Source: Alphaproteobacteria bacterium UBA6411 (lineage in GTDB: Bacteria > Pseudomonadota > Alphaproteobacteria > CAAGCB01 > CAG-977). Taken from it: DNA of 64,000 bases. The stretch is taken from NCBI GenBank assembly GCA_002438565.1, contig DJPN01000010.1, forward strand, positions 41,887-105,886. The letters are read 5' to 3'. The translations under genes were made by a program, and so were the position numbers. The notes beneath the pieces were generated by a model that ran no database searches, was not told the DNA's origin, and saw nothing but the letters and a program-made list of their open reading frames with translations. Shown here piece after piece: positions 1-8,410 of the stretch (positions are counted from its first letter, which is position 1; every line of letters starts with the position of its first letter).

Positions 1-1
1 C

Positions 2-964
2 GACCGCTTGGAATTGGTGATGTTTCTGGAATCCGACCGCATGAAAAACCTGCGCTTTACGCTCAAAGACTTCACCCCCGAATTGGAGGTCGTCAAAGAG
101 GAACGCCTGATGCGCACGGAAAACAATCCCGCCGCCCTGCTGGCGGAGCGGCGCAATCAGCTGCTGTGGGGGGAACACGCCTATGCCCGCCCCGTTATCG
201 GCTTCAAAAAGGAATTGGCAGCGCTGACCGTCAAAGACGCGCGCGATTTCTACCAAGAACACTACGCGCCCGACAACGCGGTGCTGATTGTCGCAGGCGA
301 CATTACGGCGGCAGAGCTGAAGCCCCTTGCCGAAAAATATTACGGCAAGCTGCCCCCCGGCCGCAAAGCGCGGACAAAGCGGATGTTTACGGATTCGCAT
401 CCGTTGAAATCGACAATCGAAATGACGCATCCGCTGGCGAAAATTCAAACGGTTGCAAGGACTTTCATTGTCCCCTCCTACCTGTCGGAGGGCAAAGAAT
501 CCGCCCACGCCTACGCCGTTTTGGCAGAGCTTTTGGGCGCAAAGGATTTGGGGATTTTTTACAAACGTCTGGTTGACACCAAAAAAGCCAGCTCCGTTTC
601 CGCGGATTACCGCGGATTTGCTTTGGACAAAGGCACTTTTTCGATTGTTGCCGCGGTGTCGCCCGATTCGTCCGCCGCCGACGTTGAAAGCGCGCTTGAC
701 CGCCCCGTCGACATCAGTGAAAAAGCTTTGCGCCAAGCAAAAAAACGCTTGATTGCGGGAATGGAGCATTTGATTGATAATCCCGAAACAACCGCAAACG
801 TTGTCGGTTTGGCGGAAATTCTGGGGTTGGGAATTGAAGAGCTGGAAAAATTCCCCGAAAAAATCAGCGCCGTTTCTTTGGCCGAGGTCAAAGCGGCGTA
901 TAAAAACATGACGGCGTCAGCCCCCGTCGTCACCACCGTTTTAACGCCCGAGGCAACGCCATGA
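2..964 (+). CDS. M16 family zinc peptidase, 5'-truncated by window edge
   Basis: C-terminal part of an M16 (pitrilysin/processing peptidase-like) protein. The reading frame is open from base 2, so the N-terminus, including the expected HxxEH zinc motif, lies outside the window. What is visible starts with the family sequence DRLELVMFLESDRM, then the region ending VVKEERLMRTENN that supplies the third zinc ligand (the E of KEER), and the fold hallmark FYQEHYAPDNAVLIVAGDI. The stop TGA overlaps the ATG of the next M16 gene (ATGA), so the two are translationally coupled. Such pairs usually form a heterodimer of a catalytic and a non-catalytic subunit in the periplasm. This copy would be the catalytic one, by inference from its partner lacking the motif. 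Confidence 0.88.
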   Translation, partial: DRLELVMFLESDRMKNLRFTLKDFTPELEVVKEERLMRTENNPAALLAERRNQLLWGEHAYARPVIGFKKELAALTVKDARDFYQEHYAPDNAVLIVAGDITAAELKPLAEKYYGKLPPGRKARTKRMFTDSHPLKSTIEMTHPLAKIQTVARTFIVPSYLSEGKESAHAYAVLAELLGAKDLGIFYKRLVDTKKASSVSADYRGFALDKGTFSIVAAVSPDSSAADVESALDRPVDISEKALRQAKKRLIAGMEHLIDNPETTANVVGLAEILGLGIEELEKFPEKISAVSLAEVKAAYKNMTASAPVVTTVLTPEATP

Positions 965-2328
965 AACGCCTGTTTTTCTGCTTCGTTTTGTTTTTCGCGC
1001 TGACAAACGGCGCGGCGGCTCAGCGTATCGAGGTTGTCAAGAAAACGCCCCTCCGTCTGCCCGTTGTCAAGGAAATGCCGTTCAGCGTTCCGCAAGTGCG
1101 CGAAGTCACCGCTTCCAACGGTGTCAAAGCGTGGCTGATAGAGGAAAAATCAACGCCTTTGATTGCGGTTTCCGTCCTGTTCAACGGCGGAGCGGCGTCC
1201 GACCCGAAACGGCTGCAGGGCTTGACCCCGATGGCGGCGGCTTTGCTGGGCGAAGGCGCGGGACGGTACAAATCCGAACAGCTGAACCAGATTTTGGCGG
1301 AAAAAGCGATTGAGCTCGATTTTTCCAGCGGAGCCGACTACATTTCCGCCGATTTGACGACTTTACGCCAAAACCGGGGCGAAGCTTTCGATTTCCTGCG
1401 GTTGGCGCTGACCAAACCGCGCTTCGACAAAAGGGCTTTGAAACAGGCTCGGGAACGGCTCCTTGCCGCTGTCAAAGCCCGCAAAGGCAACCCGAACAAC
1501 GCCGCTTACGAACGGTTTTTGAAACTGGTGTTCAAAAACCACCCCTACAGCCGCATCATGCCCTCCGCAGACGGCGTGAAAGCGGTCACGCGTTCAAGCT
1601 TGAAACGCCTTGTCCGCCGCCGTTTTTCCCGCGACAATATGGTCGTCGGCGTGGCGGGCAACATTTCCGAATCCGAATTGAAAACGTTATTGGAAAAAAC
1701 GTTTTCCGATTTGCCCGAAAAGGCGGTTTTGCCCGACATTCCCGACTTTACGCCCGACTTAACCGCGCGCACCGACGTTTTGACCATGGACGCCCCGCAA
1801 AGCGCGGCGGTGTTCGGGCATGCGGGCATTCCCCGCAGCGACCCCGACTATTACGCCGCTTTGCTGGTCGATTATTCGTTCGGCGGGGGCGGCTTCGCAT
1901 CCCGTCTGTTCGACAAAGTGCGGGAAAAGAACGGCTTGGCGTACAATGTTTCGACCTTTATGCTGCCCTTGAAACATTCGCCGATGTATATCGGAACACT
2001 GGCGTCCGACAACGCGAAAATCGCGGGCGCAATCGACATCGTCAAAGCCGAATGGGCAAAAATGGCTCAATCGGGACAAACCGTCAAAGAGTTGAAAGAC
2101 GCGAAAACCTATTTGACGGGGTCGTTTCCGCTGTCGTTCACATCGTCTGCGGGGCTGGCTTCGTTTTTGGCGGCTTTGCAGTACAATGGAGAGGGAATCG
2201 ACTATCTGCAAAACAGAAACGCGCTGATGAACGCCGTTTCGCTGTCCGACGCGCGCCGAGTCGCCGCCCGTTTGCTTGCCCCCGAAAGTTTGTTCTTTGT
2301 TGTTGTGGGAAAACCTGCTAATCTTTAA
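961..2328 (+). CDS. M16 family peptidase-like subunit without HxxEH (probably non-catalytic)
   Basis: 455 aa with a signal peptide of about 20 residues ending AAA-Q, so it is exported. It has the two M16 halves: an N-terminal domain with VTASNGVKAWLIEEKSTPL and a C-terminal domain with the SRLFDKVREKNGLAYNV element. At the place where active members have HFLEH, this protein reads GLTPMAAALLGEGAG, so the zinc ligands are absent. It should act as the inactive partner of the upstream M16 subunit, whose stop codon overlaps its start. This two-gene arrangement is common in alphaproteobacteria. The substrate is unknown. Confidence 0.88.
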   Translation: MKRLFFCFVLFFALTNGAAAQRIEVVKKTPLRLPVVKEMPFSVPQVREVTASNGVKAWLIEEKSTPLIAVSVLFNGGAASDPKRLQGLTPMAAALLGEGAGRYKSEQLNQILAEKAIELDFSSGADYISADLTTLRQNRGEAFDFLRLALTKPRFDKRALKQARERLLAAVKARKGNPNNAAYERFLKLVFKNHPYSRIMPSADGVKAVTRSSLKRLVRRRFSRDNMVVGVAGNISESELKTLLEKTFSDLPEKAVLPDIPDFTPDLTARTDVLTMDAPQSAAVFGHAGIPRSDPDYYAALLVDYSFGGGGFASRLFDKVREKNGLAYNVSTFMLPLKHSPMYIGTLASDNAKIAGAIDIVKAEWAKMAQSGQTVKELKDAKTYLTGSFPLSFTSSAGLASFLAALQYNGEGIDYLQNRNALMNAVSLSDARRVAARLLAPESLFFVVVGKPANL

Positions 2329-2355
2329 GCACTTTTATTTTTAGGAGAAGTATCT

Positions 2356-4005
2356 ATGTCTTTGACCGATTTGAACGCTTGGAAAAAACTGGAAAAGAAT
2401 TATACGGAAATGCGCGGTGTGCAAATGCGCGACATGTTCGCCGCCGACCCGAAACGCTTTGACGAATTTTCCGTTTCTCTGAACGATTTGCTGTTGGATT
2501 ATTCCAAAAACCGCATCGACGCCGACACGATGAAAAACTTGATTGAGCTGGCGAAAGAAGCCGGTGTCGAACAAATGCGCGACAAAATGTTTTCGGGTGA
2601 AAAAATCAACATCACCGAAAACCGCGCCGTTCTGCACACCGCTTTGCGCAACCGCTCGAACCGTCCCGTTTTTGTGGACGGCAAGGACGTCATGCCCCAA
2701 ATCAAAGCCGTTTTGGAAAAAATGAAAACGTTTTCCGATGCGGTTCGTTCGGGCGAATGGAAAGGCGAAACGGGCAAAGCGATTACCGACGTCGTGAACA
2801 TCGGCATCGGCGGTTCGGACTTGGGTCCCGTCATGGTCGTTGAAGCGCTGAAACACTATCAGCAAAAAGGATTGAACGTCCGTTTCGTGTCTAACGTCGA
2901 CGGCACGCACATGGTTGAAACGCTGAAAAATCTGAACCCCGAAACAACGCTGTTCATCGTCGCGTCCAAAACCTTTACGACGCAGGAAACGCTGACGAAC
3001 GCCCACACGGCGCGCGATTGGCTGGTCGGCGCTTTGGGCGAAGCCGCCGTTGCGAAACATTTCGTCGCGTTGTCCACCAACACCGCCGAAGTCGAAAAGT
3101 TCGGCATCGACCCCGCGAACATGTTTGAATTCTGGGACTGGGTCGGCGGCCGCTATTCCCTGTGGTCGGCCATCGGTCTGTCGATTGCGATTTCCGTCGG
3201 ATTTGAAAACTTTGTCGAACTGCTGACGGGCGGCTATGAAATGGACGAGCATTTCCGCACCGCGCCTTTGCACAAAAACATTCCCGTCATTCTGGGCGTT
3301 TTGGGCGTGTGGTACTGCAACTTCTTCAATTCCGAAGCTTACGCCGTCCTGCCTTATGACCAGTATTTGCACCGCCTGCCCGCCTATTTGCAGCAGGCCG
3401 ACATGGAATCGAACGGCAAAGGCGTCACCCGCGACGGCAAGCCCGTTTCCTACACCACGGGACCGATTTTGTTCGGCGAACCGGGGACGAACGGTCAACA
3501 TTCGTTCTATCAGCTGATTCATCAGGGAACGCACTTGATTCCGTGCGATTTCATCATTCCCGCGATTTCGCTGAACGAAACGGGCGACCACCACCCGATT
3601 TTGCTGTCGAACGTCTTTGCACAGGCCGAAGCGCTGATGAAAGGCAAAACCGCCGCCGAAGTCCGCGCCGAATTCGAAGCGCAGGGCGTTGACGAGGAAA
3701 AAATCCAAAAACTGCTGCAGCACAAAATCTTTTCGGGCAACCGTCCGTCGAACATGGTGCTGGTCGAAAAAATCGACCCGCGCACGCTGGGCAGACTGAT
3801 TGCGATGTACGAACACAAAATCTTTGTCCAAGGCGTGATTTGGAACGTCAACAGCTACGACCAATGGGGCGTCGAACTGGGCAAACAGCTGGCGAAAAAG
3901 ATTTTGCCCGAAATCAAGAGCGCGTCGCAAATCACGACGCACGATTGTTCGACCAACGGCTTGATTAACGCCGCCCGCGCGTATCGCGCAGGACTGAAGA
4001 AGTAA
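2356..4005 (+). CDS. pgi: Glucose-6-phosphate isomerase
   Basis: 549 aa, the usual length for bacterial PGI. It interconverts glucose-6-phosphate and fructose-6-phosphate in the cytoplasm. Both family signatures are visible: GGRYSLWSAIGLSIAI near residue 263 and the C-terminal NSYDQWGVELGK near residue 496, which carries active-site residues. The phosphate-binding stretch NIGIGGSDLGP and SKTFTTQET are intact. An AGGAGA ribosome site lies 8 bases before the ATG. mutL follows after only three bases, so the two are probably cotranscribed although unrelated in function. Confidence 0.97.
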   Translation: MSLTDLNAWKKLEKNYTEMRGVQMRDMFAADPKRFDEFSVSLNDLLLDYSKNRIDADTMKNLIELAKEAGVEQMRDKMFSGEKINITENRAVLHTALRNRSNRPVFVDGKDVMPQIKAVLEKMKTFSDAVRSGEWKGETGKAITDVVNIGIGGSDLGPVMVVEALKHYQQKGLNVRFVSNVDGTHMVETLKNLNPETTLFIVASKTFTTQETLTNAHTARDWLVGALGEAAVAKHFVALSTNTAEVEKFGIDPANMFEFWDWVGGRYSLWSAIGLSIAISVGFENFVELLTGGYEMDEHFRTAPLHKNIPVILGVLGVWYCNFFNSEAYAVLPYDQYLHRLPAYLQQADMESNGKGVTRDGKPVSYTTGPILFGEPGTNGQHSFYQLIHQGTHLIPCDFIIPAISLNETGDHHPILLSNVFAQAEALMKGKTAAEVRAEFEAQGVDEEKIQKLLQHKIFSGNRPSNMVLVEKIDPRTLGRLIAMYEHKIFVQGVIWNVNSYDQWGVELGKQLAKKILPEIKSASQITTHDCSTNGLINAARAYRAGLKK

Positions 4006-4008
4006 ACA

Positions 4009-5832
4009 ATGGGCTTGCGTCTTTTACCGCCGTCGCTGATTAACCGCATCGCCGCGGGCGAAGTGCTGGAGCGTCCCGCTTCGGCGGTAAAAGAGCTGGT
4101 CGAAAATTCACTGGACGCGGGCGCGGACAAAATCGACGTCATCTTGACGGACGGGGGCAAGGAATCGCTGATTGTCATCGACAACGGCAAAGGCATGACG
4201 CCCGACGAACTGTCTTTGGCGGTTGAACGCCACGCCACGTCCAAACTGCCGACGGACGATTTGTTCCACCTTGATTTTCTGGGATTCCGCGGGGAAGCTT
4301 TGCCGTCCGTCGGGTCGGTCGCGCGCATGACGATAACGTCGCGCCCCGCGGGTTCCGAATCGGCGTGGAGTCTGTCCGTCAACGGCGGCGAAAAGGGCGA
4401 ACCCGAACCGTCGTCCGCGGGCTTCGGCACGCGGATAGAGGTGCGGGATATGTTTTACGCCGTCCCCGCCCGATTGAAATTTTTAAAGTCTGCGGCGACG
4501 GAAATTTCCGCCGTCAAGGATATTCTGGACAGGCTGGCTTTGGCGTATCCCGCCGTGTCTTTCACCCTGTCGGACGAAAAGAAAAAGCGTCTGGACTATC
4601 CCGCCTGTTCGGATACTTTATCCCGCATCGCGCAGGTGGTCGGCGCGGATTTCACCGACAACGCCGCCCCCGTCACGGCCGAACGCAACGGCGTTTCGCT
4701 GTCGGGGTATGTCAGCCTGCCGACCTTGAACAAAGCGACGGCCGGCGATCAGTATTTCTTTGTGAACGGCCGCCCCGTGCGCGACAAAGTGCTGTTGGGC
4801 GCAATCAAGGGCGCATACCGCGCTTTGCTGCCGTCCGACCGTTTCCCCGTTTTGGTGCTGTATGTCACCCTGCCGCCCGAAGACGTCGATATGAACGTCC
4901 ACCCGACCAAAGCCGAAGTGCGTTTCCGCAACGCGCAGGACGTCCGCGGCATCATCGTCGCCGCCGTGCGCCAAGCGTTGACCCTGACGGGCTGTCAAAC
5001 ATCGCACACTTTGGCGGATGAAGCTCTGTCCGTCGCCGAAACGGCCATTAGCTTTGCGCCGTCCCCCGCGCCGTCGCGGCCAAAGCCCTTACCGTATCCA
5101 AAAGCGACATTTTCCGCCTCGAAACAGCCGAGCTTTGCCCAAAAACAAAACCTGTTCCGCGCGAACGAAACCTATTCCGCACCGACGCCGCGCGCGTTTG
5201 AAACCGTTGAAGAACCCGCGCCCGCCGCCGAAGAAACCGCAGATGATTTTCCGCCTTTGGGATTGGCAAAAGCGCAGCTGCACGAAACCTACATCGTTGC
5301 GCAGACCGAAGACGGCATTGTCATTGTCGACCAACACGCCGCGCACGAACGGCTGACCTATGAAAAAATGTCCCGTGCTTTGAACGAGGGCGACGCCCCC
5401 GCGCAATACCTGCTGCTGCCCGAAGTCGTCGAAATCGGCGAAGCGAAAGCGGCGGCCTTGGCGGAATGTGCGGACGAACTGAAAAAAACGGGATTGCTGT
5501 TTGAACCGTTCGGCGACGGCACGGTTTTGGTGCGCGCGACGCCCGCGATTTTGGGCGAAGTCAACGCCAAAACGCTGATGACTGACCTTGCCGACACGTT
5601 GGCGGAAAACCCGCAGCTGACCAGTTTGCAGGAACGGCTGAAAGCTGTCGTCGCCCGCATGGCTTGCCACGGGTCGGTGCGCGCGGGGCGCAAGCTGGAT
5701 ATTTCCGAAATGAATACCCTGCTGCGCCAAATGGAAGCCGAACCGTTCGCGGGGCAATGCATCCACGGCCGCCCGACCTACATCGAATTGAAACTGAAAG
5801 ACATCGAACGCCTGTTCGGACGCCGCGACTAA
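4009..5832 (+). CDS. mutL: DNA mismatch repair protein MutL with endonuclease motif
   Basis: 607 aa. The N-terminal GHKL ATPase shows ELVENSLDAGA, DNGKGM and GFRGEAL, and the transducer domain follows to about residue 330. A Pro/Ala-rich linker spans about 345-415. The C-terminal domain starts at QLHETYIVAQ. At residue 441 it carries DQHAAHERLTYE, matching the metal-binding DQHA(X)2E(X)4E endonuclease motif, and later ACHGSVRAG and CIHGRPT complete the site. This predicts a nicking MutL, as in bacteria without MutH. The gene starts three bases after pgi and converges on lepA with a 4-bp gap. Confidence 0.97.
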   Translation: MGLRLLPPSLINRIAAGEVLERPASAVKELVENSLDAGADKIDVILTDGGKESLIVIDNGKGMTPDELSLAVERHATSKLPTDDLFHLDFLGFRGEALPSVGSVARMTITSRPAGSESAWSLSVNGGEKGEPEPSSAGFGTRIEVRDMFYAVPARLKFLKSAATEISAVKDILDRLALAYPAVSFTLSDEKKKRLDYPACSDTLSRIAQVVGADFTDNAAPVTAERNGVSLSGYVSLPTLNKATAGDQYFFVNGRPVRDKVLLGAIKGAYRALLPSDRFPVLVLYVTLPPEDVDMNVHPTKAEVRFRNAQDVRGIIVAAVRQALTLTGCQTSHTLADEALSVAETAISFAPSPAPSRPKPLPYPKATFSASKQPSFAQKQNLFRANETYSAPTPRAFETVEEPAPAAEETADDFPPLGLAKAQLHETYIVAQTEDGIVIVDQHAAHERLTYEKMSRALNEGDAPAQYLLLPEVVEIGEAKAAALAECADELKKTGLLFEPFGDGTVLVRATPAILGEVNAKTLMTDLADTLAENPQLTSLQERLKAVVARMACHGSVRAGRKLDISEMNTLLRQMEAEPFAGQCIHGRPTYIELKLKDIERLFGRRD

Positions 5833-5836
5833 TCCT

Positions 5837-7648
5837 TTATTTGTCGTCCCCGATGCGCAAAGCGGAAATGAACGCCGACTGCGGAATTTCGACTTTGCCG
5901 AACTGGCGCATGCGTTTTTTGCCCTCTTTTTGCTTTTCAAGCAGCTTGCGTTTGCGGGTGATATCGCCGCCGTAGCATTTCGACGTTACGTCTTTGCGGA
6001 ACGCGGCGATGTCTTCGCGCGCGATGATTTTCCCGCCGATAGCGGCTTGAATGGGGATTTTGAACTGGTGACGGGGAATCAAGTCCTTCAGCCGTTCGCA
6101 AATCTGCCGCCCACGCCGTTCGGATTGAGAACGGTGCGTCAAAAACGACAGCGCGTCCACGACTTCGCCGTTGACCAAAATCGTAACTTTGACCAAATCG
6201 CCCGTCTGGTAGCCCGCGACTTCGTAATCGAAACTGGCGTAGCCGCTGGTCAGCGACTTCAAGCGGTCGTAAAAGTCAAACACGATTTCGTTTAACGGCA
6301 ACTCGTAAACCAGCATCGCGCGGTTACCGACATACGTCAAATCTTTCTGCACGCCGCGCCGTTCGGTGCAAAGCTGGATGACCGAACCTAAATAATTGTC
6401 GGGAACAAGGATTGTCGCCCTAACCCACGGTTCTTCGATGGATGCGATGTTCGTCACATCGGGGAAATCGGCGGGATTGTGCAGTTCGACAATCGAACCG
6501 TCCGTCATGTGCATTTTGTAGCTGACGCTGGGTGCGGTCGTAATCAAATCCAGATTGAATTCGCGTTCCAAGCGTTCCTCGATGATTTCCATATGCAGCA
6601 GCCCAAGGAACCCGCAGCGGAACCCCTGCCCCAAAGCGGCGGATTTTTCGGGCGAAAAATCAAAGCTCGCATCGTTCAGCTGCAGTTTGCCCAACGCGTC
6701 GCGCAGGTTTTCGTAATAACTGGTGTCCAGCGGAAACATTGAACAGAACACAACGGGGACGCTTGGCTTAAACCCCGGCAAAGGTTCGGCGGCGGGACGG
6801 CGGTCGTCTGTAATCGTATCGCCGACCTTGGTGTCGCCGACCGTTTTGATGCCCGCGGTGATAAAGCCCAGCTCGCCCGCGGTCAGTTCGGGAACGTCTT
6901 TCATTTTCGGCGTGAAAATGCCGACGCGTTCGACCTCGTAGGTGCTGCCGTGCGCCATCATGCGGATTTTCATGCCTTTTTTCAAAATGCCGTCCTTGAT
7001 GCGCACCAGAATAATCACGCCCAGATACGGGTCGTACCACGAATCGACCAGCATGGCTTTCAGCGGCGCTTCGATGTCGCCCGTCGGCGCAGGCAAATAT
7101 TTGACGATGCTTTCCAGCACCTCCGTAATGCCCAGTCCCGTTTTCGCGGACGTTTCGACCGCGTTCGACGTGTCGATGCCGATGACGTCCTCGATTTGCG
7201 CCTTGACCTGTTCGGGGTGCGCGGCGGGCAAATCGACTTTGTTGATGACGGGCACGATTTCATGATTGCAGTCCAAAGCCTTGTACACGTTCGCCAAAGT
7301 CTGCGCCTCGACCCCCTGCGACGCGTCGACGACCAGCAAAGAGCCTTCGCACGCCGCCAAAGAACGGCTGACTTCGTAAGTAAAGTCCACATGCCCCGGA
7401 GTATCAATCAGGTTCAGCTGATAGGTCTGCCCGTCCTGCGCCTTGTAATTCAAGCGAACGGTTTGCGCTTTGATGGTGATGCCGCGTTCGCGTTCCAAAT
7501 CCATGGAATCCAAGACCTGTTCGTGCATTTCGCGCTGGGTCAGCCCGCCGCACGTTTGAATCAGCCTGTCCGCCAAAGTCGATTTGCCGTGGTCAATGTG
7601 CGCGACAATCGAAAAGTTGCGAATATGGGATAAGTCCGTCATCATCAA
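5837..7648 (-). CDS. lepA: Elongation factor 4 (LepA) ribosome-associated GTPase
   Basis: 603 aa, full family length. LepA is a translational GTPase that binds ribosomes and assists stalled translation or 30S assembly. G1 is AHIDHGKST near residue 18, G3 is DTPGHVDF and G4 is NKVDLP. The C-terminal LepA-specific domain is present, with RGVQKDLTYVG and HRSQSERRGRQICERLKDLIPR. Three consecutive ATG codons begin the frame behind AAGGA. The second or third has the better spacing, so the true start may be three or six bases inside. It is transcribed toward mutL, with no obvious terminator in the 4-bp gap. Confidence 0.97.
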   Translation of the reverse strand: MMMTDLSHIRNFSIVAHIDHGKSTLADRLIQTCGGLTQREMHEQVLDSMDLERERGITIKAQTVRLNYKAQDGQTYQLNLIDTPGHVDFTYEVSRSLAACEGSLLVVDASQGVEAQTLANVYKALDCNHEIVPVINKVDLPAAHPEQVKAQIEDVIGIDTSNAVETSAKTGLGITEVLESIVKYLPAPTGDIEAPLKAMLVDSWYDPYLGVIILVRIKDGILKKGMKIRMMAHGSTYEVERVGIFTPKMKDVPELTAGELGFITAGIKTVGDTKVGDTITDDRRPAAEPLPGFKPSVPVVFCSMFPLDTSYYENLRDALGKLQLNDASFDFSPEKSAALGQGFRCGFLGLLHMEIIEERLEREFNLDLITTAPSVSYKMHMTDGSIVELHNPADFPDVTNIASIEEPWVRATILVPDNYLGSVIQLCTERRGVQKDLTYVGNRAMLVYELPLNEIVFDFYDRLKSLTSGYASFDYEVAGYQTGDLVKVTILVNGEVVDALSFLTHRSQSERRGRQICERLKDLIPRHQFKIPIQAAIGGKIIAREDIAAFRKDVTSKCYGGDITRKRKLLEKQKEGKKRMRQFGKVEIPQSAFISALRIGDDK

Positions 7649-7792
7649 TCCTTACATCAAAAATCTTTTGCCCAAGGATATATGAAAAACGGTTGTATTC
7701 AAACAATATTTTTTCTTTTTCCCCTCTTCCATTGTCTAAAAATTTCGTCTATAAAGAAAATATGTCCAAAATTTGTTTCAAGAGGGGGTAAA

Positions 7793-8410
7793 ATGGCGCA
7801 TTTCTTCAGTTTGTTTATACCGATGTTCACCATGCTTTTCGTGGTTATGGATCCCATCGGAAATATGCCGCTGTTTCTGGCTTTGACCGCCAGCCCCCGC
7901 GAAGGATACCGCGAACAGGTCGCCAAACGCGCTTGTTTAATCGGCTTTTTGGTTTTGGTCGTTTTCGCGTTTGTCGGCGAACGGTTTTTGAACGCCATGG
8001 GCATTTCCCTGCCCGCTTTCCGAATCGCGGGCGGAATCATGCTGTTCATCGTCGGTCTGCAAATGGTGTTCGGCGAGGAACACAAGGAAAAATCAACCGA
8101 AGAACCCGAAGCCGGCACAACCGACGTTGCGATTTTCCCCCTTGCCGTGCCGTTGATTGCGGGTCCCGGAACGATTGCGTCGATTATTCTGTTGATGAGC
8201 TCGCACAACGGCGACATTTCCAGCCAAATGCTGATTATCTTCACGCTCGCCGTCGTTTTGCTGGCAAACTACGGCCTGTTCCGCGCCGCCGCCGTTCTGT
8301 CCCGAATCATCGGGCAAACGATTAACACCGTGATTTCCAAAATCTTCGGCATCGTGCTGGGCGCACTGTCCGCCCAGTTCATCATCGACGGGGTCAAGTC
8401 CCTGCTTTGA
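7793..8410 (+). CDS. MarC family (UPF0056) integral membrane protein
   Basis: About 205 aa with six predicted membrane helices, the normal MarC size. The start was chosen at ATG 7793 (MAHFFSLF), which has AGAGGGGG directly upstream. The in-frame extension back to 7682 has no ribosome site and a poor sequence. Family features include VMDPIGNMPLFLALT near the N-terminus and FPLAVPLIAGPGTIASII in the middle. The function of MarC proteins is not settled; an early link to antibiotic resistance was not confirmed, and transporter-like roles are assumed. Its last 17 bases overlap the end of the convergent RND pump gene. Confidence 0.92.
   Translation: MAHFFSLFIPMFTMLFVVMDPIGNMPLFLALTASPREGYREQVAKRACLIGFLVLVVFAFVGERFLNAMGISLPAFRIAGGIMLFIVGLQMVFGEEHKEKSTEEPEAGTTDVAIFPLAVPLIAGPGTIASIILLMSSHNGDISSQMLIIFTLAVVLLANYGLFRAAAVLSRIIGQTINTVISKIFGIVLGALSAQFIIDGVKSLL

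Noticed and set aside
2341..3942. 533-codon open frame antisense to pgi
   Set aside because: Low-complexity Phe/Val/Arg composition and complete overlap with an intact pgi.
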